Numbered from the stretch's first letter, positions 24,801 through 36,710 are shown. The stretch: 64,000 nucleotides of DNA from Ricinus communis (GCF_019578655.1 NC_063263.1:25977001-26041000); one strand, 5' to 3'. Made by a program: numbers and translations. Notes: generated by a model from the sequence alone, not told the origin.

Positions 24801-24808
24801 ATTTATAC
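24801..24808 (-). promoter_or_regulatory. TATA-like box of PPH
   Basis: The minus strand reads GTATAAAT in an otherwise mixed-composition leader. A transcription start about 30 bp downstream (near 24772) would give a short first exon ending at the donor at 24729. A second candidate, ATATAAAAA near 24990-25000, would give a longer leader of about 230 bp. I cannot choose between them from sequence alone. No G-box (CACGTG) is visible in the proximal 200 bp. Confidence 0.4.
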
Positions 24809-24999
24809 TATGAATACAAGAAAATTCTTGAGAAAGACTCGTAAAGAAGAAGTGAGTTTGCTTGAACGTCTCTTCTTCCTACAAAATGCCAAAACAAACC
24901 CAACCATTGAGTTTGCCCCGAAGAAATCAGAGGGCAAGGCGAGAACATAGTGACTGACAATGATACATATGGAAATTGATGATTTGTGATTTTTATATT

Positions 25000-26060
25000 T
25001 GTTGTGTAAATAATTTCTTAACTTATGACTTATTTTTTAATTAAATAATAGTTTTAATGACATAAAATAGTATTTTAATTATATTTTTAATATTTATTGA
25101 ATTATTTGTCATGCAAGTTATGTCTGTAAACTATTATTATAAGATTATAATATAAAATATTTGATAATTTAAATATTATTTTTTAAAAATATTTATCCTA
25201 TAATAGAAATTCATTTATTATTATATACTTCACAAATTTATATGGATACTAAGACTTTAAATAAACTAGTTAAGGATTATAATAACAATCAACACATAAA
25301 TTAATATATTAATAAAATTAAATTAAAAATATCGTATTTTTTATATTTTAACTTCTTTACATCAATTTTTACAAAAATTTATGTCGAGTTATTTAAATTT
25401 CATCATAAATATACATATAGTGTGAATAAATTATCAATTTGTTATAAGATTAGGAATGTAATATGAAATTATAAGAGCATTATAATTGGATTAGATTAAT
25501 CACTAATTTTTTTAAAATTAGGAAAATATCCATCACTAATTAATTCTATTAGAATTAGATAACTAAATTAATTACATATAGAATTAGAATAAGATTAGTA
25601 AGGGTATTCTGTAAAAAATTTTCTCTTTTTCTTCGTATTTTATATATACTAGTATTGCTCATTACACACACTATACTCGTACATTATTATTATAAAATTT
25701 ATAATATAAAAATATTTAATAAATTAGTATATAATATAATATTATTAAAAATATTTAACTATTTATGAGAAATTTTTATCATATAGTAAGAGCTCACATG
25801 TTATTATATACTTTATAAATTTAATAGATACTTAGACTTTAAATAAATTAATAAAGTACTATAATACCAACACATAAATTAATATTAATAAAATAAAATC
25901 AAATTTATTATACCTTTTTATTTTTTAACTTTTTATTTTCGATTTTTACTAAAATTATATTGAGTTATTTAAACTCATGGAAGTAATTTATCAATTTTTT
26001 ATAAGATTAGGAATACATATTTTATAATAGGATTAGGATTGAATTAGATTAATTACTACA
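25000..26060. repeat. AT-rich region with a diverged direct repeat
   Basis: The stretch of about 25120-25510 and the stretch of about 25680-26056 share long matching blocks in the same order: TTATTATATACTT(C/T)A, AGACTTTAAATAAA, AACACATAAATTAATAT, GAGTTATTTAAA, and a closing TTATAAGATTAGGAAT with GATTAGATTAAT. The period is about 550 bp. There is no coding potential. No PBS or purine tract separates the copies, so I do not call them LTRs. Confidence 0.6.
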
Positions 26061-26063
26061 GGC

Positions 26064-28362
26064 AGCGGTTTCAAGCGAGCACCCAAATGTCCTAACGACT
26101 ACAGCACTCAAAACATTTCAACCTAATTGAGAACACATTAACTAGTCATAGAGAATAGCACCGCGAAAGGGAGTCAACGCCTAAGTAAATCAGCAAAATA
26201 CTTTTACTTTTTACGTGGCATAACTAGATTCCATAAAGAAGCTTAGCACACGTCTAGAGATGGATGTGGAAATCAACTTCCTTATTTATGTATTCATGCC
26301 TTTAATTTTATTAGTTAATAATCTATATCCCTATAAATGCAATATAATATTTTCTACACTTAAACAATACAACATGTTAAGTCCACCTAATTTTAGCCTA
26401 TTTTATTAAGCATGACCCAACCTCCACTTTATTAGTTAACCTAATTAGCTACTCAATTAGATACAAAGGCCCATTTAGTCTAAGCCCAATTTCATATGTT
26501 AAGTCCAAATTATCAACCTTTAATCATAAATTGGCTACCTTTTACATACAAAGGCCCATTTTAACTTTATAAGTCTAAATAGGTTAATTTATTAATTGAA
26601 CATGACAAAGCGCACCTAAATCTTGTTGAATTTTATAATTAGGCCCAATTATCATCTTATTAACCTAATTGACTACAAATTTCATGTCAAAGTCCAAATA
26701 AAAGCCCTAAGTTTAGATGGATTATTTTTAGTTATCAATCAAATAAGCAGGCATTTGTCTATCACTTGTAGAATACAAAAATATAAGCAAAAATAAAGAA
26801 AAGCAAGAAAAAGTAAGCTATTACGACCTTCCTACAACTAATTGGCTTAATTTTAACGAAAATATGCATAAATAGGAACAATCAGCGAAACTCTTTGAAA
26901 ATCAGCAAAACGGGCGGCTTACGGACGAATAGCCAATTGGTTATGTCATAGAGCTTATCGGCTTTATGTACAGGCGATTGGCTTTAGGGTTGTTACTAGG
27001 CTAACTCGACAAACTGATGCTCCAAACTCCCGAATAATATAGGTACATGCATAAAAACACAAAAATAATGGTTAATACATGTGTAAGATGCAGCAAAATA
27101 AGTAAATAAGCTCGTTTCTAGGGCAAAGCATATTAGATTTTAAACAAACTTACAATAAACAAACATACTCAATGAATGTGGCCACTTTATCCAAAACAGT
27201 GAAAGATTGACAATTCAAAGCCTAATCATGTGAGTCTAATAAGAAACATGGCAAAACTTAGATCTAATCATACAAACTCATAAAAATTATCAGTTTCAAA
27301 ATCCTAACATGTCGATCTAATGAAAACATCATAAATATAATAAAAATCATGATAAACTTATTAAATCAATCATCATTATATGCATATATAACCAACTAAA
27401 CATCAAAATTATCAGAGTTAAACCCTAGGCATGCAAATTTATTTTTAAAACAAGATTCCTACAGGAAAATATTGGAATTAGATCTAAGTATCAAAAGTAG
27501 AAAAAGATGAAGAATAGATCCTAAACATGCCATCTAAGAATAAGAAAAATCATAATAAAGCAATGAACATGATGAAATGGGTAAAAGAACCTTCAGGTTA
27601 TTACGGTATTTTGCAGATCCTTGAGTTTCAAGAGTGGAGGAGGAGTTGATCCAAAGATGACGTGGTAATCCAGAGTGTTTTAGGGTTTTATGTTTGCTTT
27701 TTGAAAGTCACAATACGTATGCCGACTTACCGATATTCTATCTACCAAGAATTTTCAACTGATCATTGCCCCCCCTTTTTGGCTTAGGATTTTCTTTTAT
27801 ATTTATAGAAAAGGAAGGAGAAATCCTAGAGGTCAAGATAAATATCCTTTTAATTACTGATAACTCCCAAAAATTATTAATAATTAAAAGGACTTATCAA
27901 AACTCTTTTAAACGATAAAATCAAATTTTAAAGATATTTTGACTAATTATTAGTAAAAATCCATTTAATTATAAAAAATTAAAAAAATAGATAATTATCG
28001 ATAAATTTTTTCTAAAAAGTAAATTTTAAATAATTATTGTCATTTAAAATCGAAAAACATAAAAAAAATGACATTAAAATCCGAGTTTTGACCGATCGGT
28101 ACCATATAGAGCTAGTCAGCTCTACATATAGCCAATTAGCTTTATGTACAGTCGATCGGCTGTATGCAGAGCCTAGTGGCTCTAGGTTGGCAAATTTTGG
28201 AAATTTTTGCAATATAGTCCTTGGACTTTACAATTTGCTCAACTTCGACTTTAAAATTTAATTTAATTGGTCAACTTAGTCCATTTTAATTTCAAAAATT
28301 AATAGTTTTCTCAATTATCTTAACCTAACTGGGATTTTGACCGTCCTCAATTCCATGCAACA
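26064..28362 (-). repeat. 3' LTR of a minus-strand Tat-type Gypsy element
   Basis: Its U5 side, low coordinates on the minus strand, matches the end of the plus-strand Tat LTR at 40300-40500 in inverted orientation. Shared blocks include TTTCAACCTAATYGARAACAC and TAGTCAYWSAGARTAGC, followed by a shared ..CAACTTCCTTA..T region. It also shares the GCCGATCGGCT-type motif cluster (28090-28190, 26930-27000). There are no open frames with domains. The outer ends are approximate because I see no clean TG..CA or target duplication. Confidence 0.6.
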
Positions 28363-28527
28363 TTAAAGATATAGAAAAAAGATATATGAGTTGTAGAAGC
28401 TCATTTCGTGAGCTCATGACATCCCAAAGATCATCCTCCAAGATAGATACATGCAGAAACTTCTAGCTTTAATTTAGGGACGATGCACATTACCTCTTGA
28501 AGACCACCCTTCAAGATAATATACACA

Positions 28528-28755
28528 TTTGATATAGGGAATACGTGCGTCACACCTTGATCTATGGACTATGCTCGTCACACCTTGATTTAATGACCAT
28601 GCCCATCATAAATTGATTTAGGGACCACACCTATTAGATCTTGATTTAGGGACCATGCCTGTCACACCTTGATTTAGGGGCCACGCCTATCACACCTTGT
28701 TTTAGGGACCACGCTCATCACACTTTGATTTAGAGACCACTCTCGTCCATTTCCA
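28528..28755. repeat. 28-bp minisatellite in the 3' UTR of the Tat element
   Basis: Eight units of 28 bp are arranged head to tail, starting near 28528, 28556, 28584, 28612, 28640, 28668, 28696 and 28724. The consensus is close to CTTGATTTAGGGACCACGCC followed by TATCACAC. Units differ at a few positions each; the first and last are most diverged. The array lies just outside the 3' LTR, in the element's 3' untranslated region. Tandem repeats are a documented feature of this region in Tat/Ogre elements. Confidence 0.85.
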
Positions 28756-28759
28756 AGTC

Positions 28760-29500
28760 ACTTTCCACCATAGGACATAAAAAGTTGTGATTTTCCTTTT
28801 TGAGATAAAAATAGTGATTTTCTAACTTCGGGATGCAATCGATTGTTTTGCCCTCTACATACTAAATAAGTAGTTTGCCGACTAAGGACCAAAATATAAT
28901 TCACCAATCAGGGACTAAAGTGGCAATTTGCCACTTTTAAGACATATATTTACTCTTTTTCCTTCATTCTTTCATTTAATCCATTTTATTCTTAACTCTC
29001 TCTATTTTATTCTTAAATTTCTCTTTCAATACTCATCAAATTCTTACAAATTTGTCTTAAAATGTTGGGTTCCTCGTCAAGATCCGCGAGCTGCACTCTA
29101 GTCGCCCTAAATTGGAACTTTTCACTGGCAATTTCACACCAAAACGACCTAGGTTTGGAAAAAGGAGAAGAAACCCCTTTTTTGGCCAAATTGAGCATAT
29201 ATTGAGCTTTCTTGGCCATCGACAAGGTATTTTTCCTTGCTATTCTTCTTTACTTGTCATTTATACACTTTAAAGCCACATAAAACATCAAAAAATTGAC
29301 AAAAATTATGTTGCCCTAACATGAACAATCAATCAGCTCTTTATACAGTCGATCAGCTCTGCACAATCTAAATTAGCCATGCATAAGCTAGATCAACTTT
29401 GCACACACCGATTTGCTTAAAGACTTGAAAATTATGATATACATACCTGATTTTTTACTTTAATGTATGTGTATGTGTATTCAAACCTAGTTTTTATGCA
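28760..29500. other. Non-coding part of the Tat element 3' region
   Basis: No supported gene. A 70-codon minus-strand stretch (29013-29225) has no recognisable domain. Further CCGATCAGCTC-like motifs occur near 29330-29400, as in the LTRs of this family. Confidence 0.4.
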
Positions 29501-29519
29501 TTTTCAAACCGACATCATT

Positions 29520-31165
29520 ATCGATCTGGTTTACTGGTAGTTTCTATGGAGCTCGAGAGTGGTTTGACGAGCTTTTGAGTTCTGTGCAGGCTCGGACAGG
29601 AGATACCAGATTCTACCGGTTCGTTGCTACATTACCATCAGTTGTTAGGAGGATGGACCATACTTCCCTTTATATGCTGATCGAGAGGTGGATGGATATT
29701 ACCTATACCTTTCACACTCTAATTTGAGAGCTAATGCTTTCTCCACTTTCTTTTACTGCCATATGGGGATCTACTTCTCAAGTACCGCTGTAGCCTTTGA
29801 TGACGCCATTCACGATTAGAGGTCTGATGTTCGAGACCAGTTCGTCATCGATTTGCTGGAGTTATTGCCTAAGCGTAAGAATGCCTACTGCTTAGCCTAT
29901 TAGAGCATCCATCTTCACTATAGGGGACTCACTCCCTGCTCAGCTTGAGAGGTTGATCAGATGGCCCAAGCCTTTTTAGTTTATTTATTCAAGACTACAT
30001 TGTTTTGCAATTCAAGAAACTCGTTGAACCTTCACTATCTAGCCCCTTTAAGACACTGGGACTGAGTCTCTTTATATAATTGGGGGTCTGCTGTGTTGGC
30101 CTATTTGTACTAGCAGCTAGACATCCCAGTTCGCAGGAGCAAGAGGCTCTGTAATTTTTGGCATGTCATACATGTACGTCTTTTCTCTTTTTTTTCATAC
30201 TCTGTCATATTCCTTTATTATATATTTTATGCTGATTTTTTGAGTGCATGTGTGGGCCTTCGAGCTTGGTCTCTTGATAGGGGCTCAACCTATTAGCGTT
30301 TTATGAGCTTTCCCTCACTTGAGTTGATAGGGCTCGAGCAGAAGCGTTTTGCTAGAGTGGGCGCAAGTCCATGCGCACATGTGTGGATCAACTCTCTAAC
30401 CTGGGATCAGGTGAAAATAAAATACACATTAGTTTGATTTTATATGAAGTTTAGATACTTACATGTGTGTCTTTTAGGTTCGGGTTGACTAGCTTGGGGA
30501 CCGCTGTAGCTAGGACCCATATATGCTATCCGCTATTGACATTAAGCACAAGAGGATGCCCCTTGTGGGGCCTGGTTGCCATGTGTGGTACATAGGCAAG
30601 CAGATGTCCGATTAGAAGAGAGGACCTAGTCCTCAACGGATGCCCAGGTCACCTCCATTATCTATGTTTTGGACAACAGACCTTGCAAATGAGGAGTTGG
30701 AGGAGTGCCTCGAGGGTTATAATGACCTCGATGAGCTTACCATTAGGTCGAGGAGGATAGACTACAAGTCTTTCATGACTTAGCTGTTGGGGTCCGTTCA
30801 CTTAGATAAAGACACTATTGCGCATGTGTTTCCTTATCACATGTCTTTACTTTGCCATTATTCCATTGTGAAATATTCTAAATATCTCCTTTTTTGCATT
30901 TAGTCTTCTTAACCCAATGCTCCTAGAATGTCAGAGTCAGAGTAGGGAAGACCTGCTTGCCATCCCAAAGGGACTCGCATCTCTGGCTCATCCACTGTTG
31001 CCGCTTTCGAGGCACTTCCAATGATGATGTCAGATGTGATCCCCGAGAGTATATCATTTCTTTCGAGCCCGAGAGTATATAATAGGAAAGCCCTTCTAAC
31101 ACTATGGACCATCGGTTGGCCCTAGAGTCGAGCCTCCCTTTAGAGTTCACACCGAGCAGATGCAC
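29520..31165 (+). pseudogene. Antisense extra ORF of Tat element: plant mobile domain-like
   Basis: On the plus strand, opposite to the element's pol, shifting frames give a series that matches the plant mobile domain found in MAIN/MAIL-like proteins and in extra ORFs of Tat-lineage Gypsy elements. Readings include RFYRFVATLPSVVRRMDHTS, LYMLIERWMDITYTFH, then YLAPLRHWDRVSLYNWGSAV, a Trp-rich stretch, and WTTDLANEELEECLEGYNDL. Many stops and frame shifts break it, so it is not functional. The segment lies between integrase (minus strand, 33400-34239) and the 3' LTR, where antisense ORFs have been described in this lineage. Host-gene capture is an alternative explanation. The domain call rests on motif memory, not an alignment. 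Confidence 0.5.
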
Positions 31166-31985
31166 CCATATGAGTAGTCCTTTCCTGTGTTGTTCTTTAT
31201 TACTTTTGCCTCCCTAAAATACTAGTGACAGAAATATATGTATAATCATATAGATTTAGAGGGATTAATTCGAGCATGTACACTAGCTCGCCCCTGCTGC
31301 TAAGAGACAATACTTCATCATCGGTAAAGACTGAAAGGTAAGTAAAACAAAAAGAAAAATGTATGAAATGTATACCTGTTATGTTATACAATGCCTAAAC
31401 CCTTAGGGTTTATAGAGGGACCACAAAGGCTTGCAAGGATAGGTCGACGCTCAGCAGTAGCGAATCGAGACCTTTGATGCTCCAACTGTCTACTCTTTGA
31501 ACCTAGGGCTTAGAGGCCAATTATGATGAGGGGATAGACGATTCTGTAAAGAGGGCCCTAATGACTTCCCATCACTAGTCTAGCTTTTTAATTTTTCAGG
31601 GCTTTGCTCCATACTTGATAATATACTATACTTTTGTTGATTTTATAACACCATATTTGATATTTGGAGTGAATTTGACACATATGTTGATTGTCCAACA
31701 TCATTTTTTACACATATACAACTCATACAATTGTCAAAATGCAAAAAAAATTCTCAAAAACCAAATCCATGATAGAGCAAGATCATACAACTGATCAGAT
31801 GTGGAGCTGAGCCAATCAGCTCTATAGTTGTAGAGTCCAAACGTGACTCACTTTTCTACATTATAAATATGCACAACCTCCTCTACTTCTTCAAAATGTG
31901 ATTATATTCTCTTTAGCTCAGAAATAATGACTCAAATAAGAATAAAAGCCCTCATAACCCTTTTCAAAACCTTTACTAGTGATGA
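31166..31985. other. Unassigned part of the Tat element
   Basis: No recognisable domain on either strand. Scattered short open stretches appear to be chance. A GATCAG..GAGCCAATCAGCTC motif near 31795-31825 belongs to the motif family shared by the Tat LTRs. Confidence 0.35.
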
Positions 31986-31989
31986 ATGG

Positions 31990-32930
31990 ATTAAGCTTGA
32001 GAAATTTCACCTTTCCTTTTTCAAGGCTGTGCAACACATCAAGCTTCATTATAAGTTTCTTCACTCGACTGTTAACTTTTAATGCCCAAAAGACCATGTC
32101 TTCCACTTCAATGGCCAAGAATTATGCCCTATGATTTTATCCATCCGATTACTTTGCTAAGGCTTGATGACCCTTTTCCTAGCAGATTTATAGAGTTATT
32201 CAACATGCCCCTAACTGAGGTACTTTCACATTATATTGGTGAATGTGCCTTTGCTTTTTTAGTTTTCTTGTTGTGATAGGAAAGAAATAGGAATTCCTGT
32301 CGAGATTAGGATAGTAAGCTTTCGCCTTTACACCCAATTTTTGCTAATTTCTCCTTAAGGAGGAGGAGATATCCGAATTGATTGGATCATTGATCAGGTG
32401 GAGCACGGTGCTAATTAAGTTATAGTGATTCTAGCTAAAACTATTATTAGGTTGGATATATACAAAACCCATCAAAGGTTTACCGGTAGTCTTATTCTCT
32501 TAAAGGTATGCAACTAAATCTCTTTTCTCCTTTTACTTTTATGCCTTAACTTTTGCCTAAGCTGCCCTTTCTGGTTTTCAACTTAACACTTTCTTTTCTT
32601 TATTCTTTTTCTTTATTTTACTTATTCTTTCTTTTTGTAGATTTGGTTGTGCAAGAAACTTCAAATATTGGCTATCCTAAGAGAGATTGACAAATATGAG
32701 CCAAAACATGTGCAAGTTCGCTCTATCGCCATGCCTCGAGGTCATGAATGCTAGATTGACTAGATGAAATATACTGGATACCCTTGGGGCTGTCCTTGGT
32801 GGGAGATTCAACACATCACACTTCAATATATAGGGGTTGTGTCCTCTTGCCTAAGCTTCAAGCATCCACTTTCTATACACCCTATAGGCTCTGCCATCAA
32901 TAAGGGAGGAAGCAACTGATTTTAGAATAC
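31990..32930 (+). pseudogene. Second antisense coding remnant (DUF7745-like?) in Tat element
   Basis: Plus-strand readings give CPKDHVFHFNGQELCPMI, then RLDDPFPSRFIELFNMPLTE, then a stretch with WGCPWWEIQHITLQYIGV. The order recalls the DUF7745-type ORF found in some Tat/Retand Gypsy elements (F-W-x-P..F-x-F-G..L-x-P-T-I-E-E, followed later by a W-x-V-P-W motif). Identity is weak and stops are numerous. It may instead continue the same extra ORF as the 29520-31165 segment. No function is expected. Confidence 0.3.
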
Positions 32931-33399
32931 CCCCTCTGATTTTAAAAGTTTCCTATTAAGACAAGGTGATTTGACACAAACAATAATTTCAAGGATTGGT
33001 TTCTGCTTCACACTACTCTGCACTTGGATTTGCAAGGGATAAGAGGACCCAAGAGCTAATTGCTGAGTCAAAAAATGCAAGTGCGAAGAGAAGAAAGTGA
33101 AAATGCTTCTATTTTAGATCTCATAGGTGTTGCTTAGATTTTTTTGTTTTATTTTTCCTTTAGTAGTGCATAAAGTAATAAGCATTCATATGCAAATTTG
33201 ATAAGAACTTTACAAAATTTTATTCATCCAATAGATGCCCATATGGGTACATTTTTATTTCTCATGATAAAACTTATGTTATCAGCTAGTCATTTCGAAT
33301 TTTGAAGCTGAAAATTTTCTCTTTATTACCTTAATTTTTGTCTGACTAGCCTTTTTAGGTTTTTTAATCAGCTTTTTTTTTATTTTGTCTTTTTTTTAA

Positions 33400-34239
33400 A
33401 CATAGTATTTTTTGAGACGATCCAGGTTGATGGGTTCAGAGAATTCATTTTCTTTTAAGTCTAAAATCATAACAATACCCTTGGCATAATATTCTTCATA
33501 AGATATGGGCCTTCCCAATTAGGCTTGAATTTTCCTCTAAGGTCAAACATTGTAGGCCTTATGTGCTTCAATACTAGAGTCACCAGCTTTGATCTTTACT
33601 AGCTTCACCCTCTTATTGAACGCTCTAACTACCCTTTTCTAGTACAACTGCATATGATACAGAACCTTCATCCTCTTCTTATCGATCCGAGCTAATTGCT
33701 TGTACCTATGCTCGGTCCAATGATACTACAGTATATCAGCATCTATCACAATACTTAGAGACTTCAACTCCAGCTCGACCAGTAGAACCGCTTTTCAGCC
33801 CTATAAATCATAGAGTACGACATTTGCCCTATGGATGTTCATTCATTAGTTAGGTACCCCCAAAGTGTGAAGGGTAGCTGAAATGACCAATACTTGTAGT
33901 TCCATGCCATCTTTGAGAGTATCTTCTTCAAGTTCTTTTTAGTTGCTTCGACTGCACCATTTGCTTTAAGCTTGTATGGAGAAGACTTGTTATGCTCAAT
34001 CTTGTATTCCTTAAGCAGATCTTCCATTCCCCCATGAACTGTACCCCATTATCTATCACAACATGGTGCAAGACCTCGTACCTGAAAATTAGATTCCTTT
34101 CTATAATCCTGGCTATATGCTACCCTATAGTGGTAAATGACTAAGCTTCAACCCACTTAAAGAAATATTCAATTGCTATGATTATGAACCTATGTCCATT
34201 TAGGGGAGGCTTTGTCTCTCCAATGATGTCAAATCCCGA
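33400..34239 (-). pseudogene. Tat-type Gypsy integrase, C-terminal two thirds
   Basis: Minus-strand translation from 34239 gives GFDIIGETKPPLNGHRFIII and AIEYFFKWVEA, then DNGVQF, then an open stretch (33839-34027) SSPYKLKANGAVEATKKNLKK, and finally DLRGKFKPNWEGPYLM near 33540. These correspond to the integrase core first Asp, the second Asp (DNG) and the Glu in the NGAVEA helix, and the C-terminal GKFKPNWEGPY tail of Tat elements. Frames are broken at several points. The N-terminal zinc-binding part, RNase H, RT and gag are missing because another element is inserted at 34240. Confidence 0.8.
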
Positions 34240-34915
34240 TGCTACAAAATGGTGCAAACTTTTGCAACTTGTGAAAAGACCTAACATGCAGAATTGGAAT
34301 TAGATTCCCAAGAAAGCTAAATTTGAACTTTGATGAACCTAGACCTAAAGATAACTTGTATCTCGACCTTGGTATAAGAATAAAAGCATTGACGCCACAC
34401 TTAAGAAAGGTAGAAGGTGAGTGATAATTTAATGTTGAATGCCATAAGAACAAGTTCTTGATAAGTCCGAAGTTCTTCCAAAGAGCTAAGCAAGAATAAA
34501 TCTCATAAATATGTTTAACTCAAAATTATCATTAACCTTGGATAATATGGCTACACTTAGTGTATATAGTGAAAGAAATAAACTAATTCCTATTTTGCAT
34601 AAAGGAAATAACTAAAGATATACTAAATAAAAGTTCTCGTAAAAGATAAAATAAGAAACTTGATTGATTAGGCAATCTTTAATAAGAAGGAATTGACTAA
34701 TAAATCAATCAATTATTTCATAAACTATAAGATATGTAGCTGCCCATATAACTTCCTCTTTATAAAAGTGGCGCCTATTAGGTTTAGGACACACATAAGA
34801 GACGCTTAGCTTGGTTTCCTCTTTAAGCTTCTTTTCCCTTGTTTCCTCTTAAAGAATTCGGCTTCCTCTCTTGCTCTTGTATATTCATCCTAACCAATTA
34901 GTCTAAGGCCTAACA
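34240..34915 (-). repeat. 3' LTR of the chromovirus-like element
   Basis: On the minus strand the region would begin TGTTAGGCCTTAG at 34915 and end TTTTGTAGCA at 34240, a TG..CA pair. It has no domain-bearing frame. The outer boundary matches the abrupt end of Tat integrase. The inner boundary is less certain and could lie closer to 34950. The partner LTR is not in the window. Confidence 0.5.
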
Positions 34916-34955
34916 TATTGAATTAGATTAATTAGTCTAAGAGTCTTAATTAATT

Positions 34956-35252
34956 CTAACTCTTTATGTGATGACATAATCTTGGCCATATATTTTGTAC
35001 TAGTCTATTTAGAGCCTCCTTCATGCACTTGGCTTTGGATCTTGTGATTGACCCATCTTGAATGATTAATGGATCCCTTGAACTTGATGAGGCATTCGGC
35101 CCTAGGCTTGAACTTGGAGTATGACTTGAGTCTTGAAGCTTGGTGCTTTGATTTGCATCATTCCCTCCCTCCTCAAAAGGATTTGTCCTTGAATTTTCAC
35201 CTACATCGAAAGGAGATAAATCAGCGACATTAAAAGAAGCACTTATACACAA
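34956..35252 (-). pseudogene. C-terminal tail of chromovirus-like polyprotein
   Basis: The 98-residue stretch starts after a frame break and contains SASFNVADLSPFDVGENSRT, then NPFEEGGNDANQ, and RSKAKCMKEALNRLVQNIW. This series is the typical end of the integrase C-terminus in this group of plant Gypsy elements. Upstream bases (to about 35300) continue as NDNAYKLDLP, matching the usual NDNAY-K-x-D-L-P turn before the tail. Confidence 0.75.
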
Positions 35253-35299
35253 GGTAAGTCAAGCTTGTAGGCATTGTCATTAATTCTTTCAATCACTTG

Positions 35300-36208
35300 A
35301 AAAGGACCATCTCCCCTTAGAAAAAACTTGGAACGCCTTTGGATAAGAAATCTTTCCTTCCTCATAAGCACCCAAACCAAATCTCCAGGCTCAAAGACCA
35401 CCTTCTTCCTCCCCTTATTGGCTTGATTGACATATTTTCAGTTTACTTCTCAATGTTTAGCTGCACCTTAGCATGTAAATCACACATAAAATCTGCCCTT
35501 TTCTTTCCATCAAAATTAACATGCTTATCAAGTGGTAAAGGAGATAAATCCAAAAGAGTTAGTGGATTAAAACCATACATAATTTCAAAGGGTGAAAATT
35601 TAGTGAGGAATGGACACTCCTATTATATGCAAACTCAACATACAACAAACACTCTTCCCAAGTTTTCAAGTTCTTTTGAATGACAGCATGTAACAAAGTG
35701 GATAAAGTCCTATTAACTATTTTTGTTTGACCATTTATTTATGGGTGACAAGTAGTAGAAAATAAAAGTTTAGTACCTAATTTACACCATAAGGTCTTCC
35801 AAAAGTAACTCAAGAACTTGGCACCCCTATCACTAACATAATTCTAGGCATGCCATGTATAAACATAATTTCTTTGAAGAACAAATCAATTATATGTGAT
35901 GCATCATCAGTTTTATGACATGGTATGAAATGAGCCATCTTAGAAAACCTATTAATAACCACATATATATAATCTTTTACCTATATTGTCCTAGGTAAAT
36001 CTAATATAAAGTCCATGGACATATCAACCCAAGGTTCACTAGGTATAGGCAAAGGAGTAAACAAACCATGAGGTTTAACTTTAGACTTAGCCTGTTTACA
36101 TGCAACACATTTATCATAAATATGTGTAACATCATGTTTCATATTAGGCCAAAAAAAGTGTTCAGTCAAAACATTATAGGTCTTAGCTATACCAAAATGC
36201 CCCATCAA
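35300..36208 (-). pseudogene. Gypsy integrase of the chromovirus-like element
   Basis: The best open stretch (35981-36208) begins MMGHFGIAKTYNVLTEHFFW and continues with CVACKQAKSK, the two halves of the HHCC zinc-binding domain, then PWVDMSMDFILDLPR with the first core Asp. The rest of the core is scattered over several minus-strand frames to about 35300. Reconstructing it needs several frame changes, so it is dead. Confidence 0.75.
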
Positions 36209-36561
36209 TCCGCCCCATGGGCCTCTTTAACAAGTAATTCGCGCAAAGAAGTAGGCACACATAACTTATTTTCTTTACACAAAAACTCATCATACCTATA
36301 AAACTCTCGAAGCGTTACTTTCTCACATGCATTGAATACATTACCAAAATCAACATCATCAACATATAAATCTTTAATGTATTCAAATCCTATCAATTTT
36401 GCATCTAAAGTGGAAAGTAATGCATACGTGCGTGACAAAGCATCAACCATAAAGTTTTCCTTTCCTTGCTTGTACTTGATCACATGAGGAAACATCTCAA
36501 TGAATTCAACCCACTTAGCATGCCGCCTATTTAGCTTGTGTTGCCTCTTTAGGTGCTTTAA
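36205..36561 (-). pseudogene. RNase H end and linker of the chromovirus-like element
   Basis: Minus-strand reading gives [20 protein letters not shown], then [20 protein letters not shown] and ALSRTYALL. In plant Gypsy pol this block closes RNase H and leads to integrase. The usual sequence before LKHLK is HTD(H/Y)ES, and that half is found about 150 bp away at 36711-36730, split by the insertion described separately. Confidence 0.85.
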
Positions 36562-36710
36562 TTGACCAACCCGGCATCTCTTTCGTTCAATAATGCCCTC
36601 GCTTCAAAAAAAAAAAACGCTTTCTCTTGTAGCCAGCGAAACGAAACCCTGTCTTGCGCAATTGCTTTGCTTAGCTTTCGAGCTAGCTAGCTCTATACTT
36701 CTTTCTTTAA
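36562..36710. mobile_element. 149-bp foreign insertion with 6-bp flanking repeat
   Basis: The codons for Glu-Ser (GAATC) and for Leu-Lys-His (TTAAAGCAC, minus strand) should be adjacent. They are separated by about 143 unrelated bases plus a second copy of the 6-mer: CTTTAA occurs at 36556-36561 and again at 36705-36710 (plus strand). Removing one copy and the insert restores the RNase H reading exactly. The insert has a run of 12 A and GC-richer blocks such as GCTAGCTAGCTC and AAGCAAAGCAATTGCGCA on its minus strand, unlike the surrounding element. The composition recalls plant mitochondrial intergenic DNA, but I cannot prove its source. Confidence 0.7.

Noticed and set aside
25120..26056. 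Direct repeats as LTRs of a small TRIM element
   Set aside because: No PBS after the first copy, no purine tract before the second, and no target duplication.
28528..28755. Regular 28-bp repeats resembling a CRISPR array
   Set aside because: Units are head to tail with no spacers between them, and the context is a plant retrotransposon 3' UTR.
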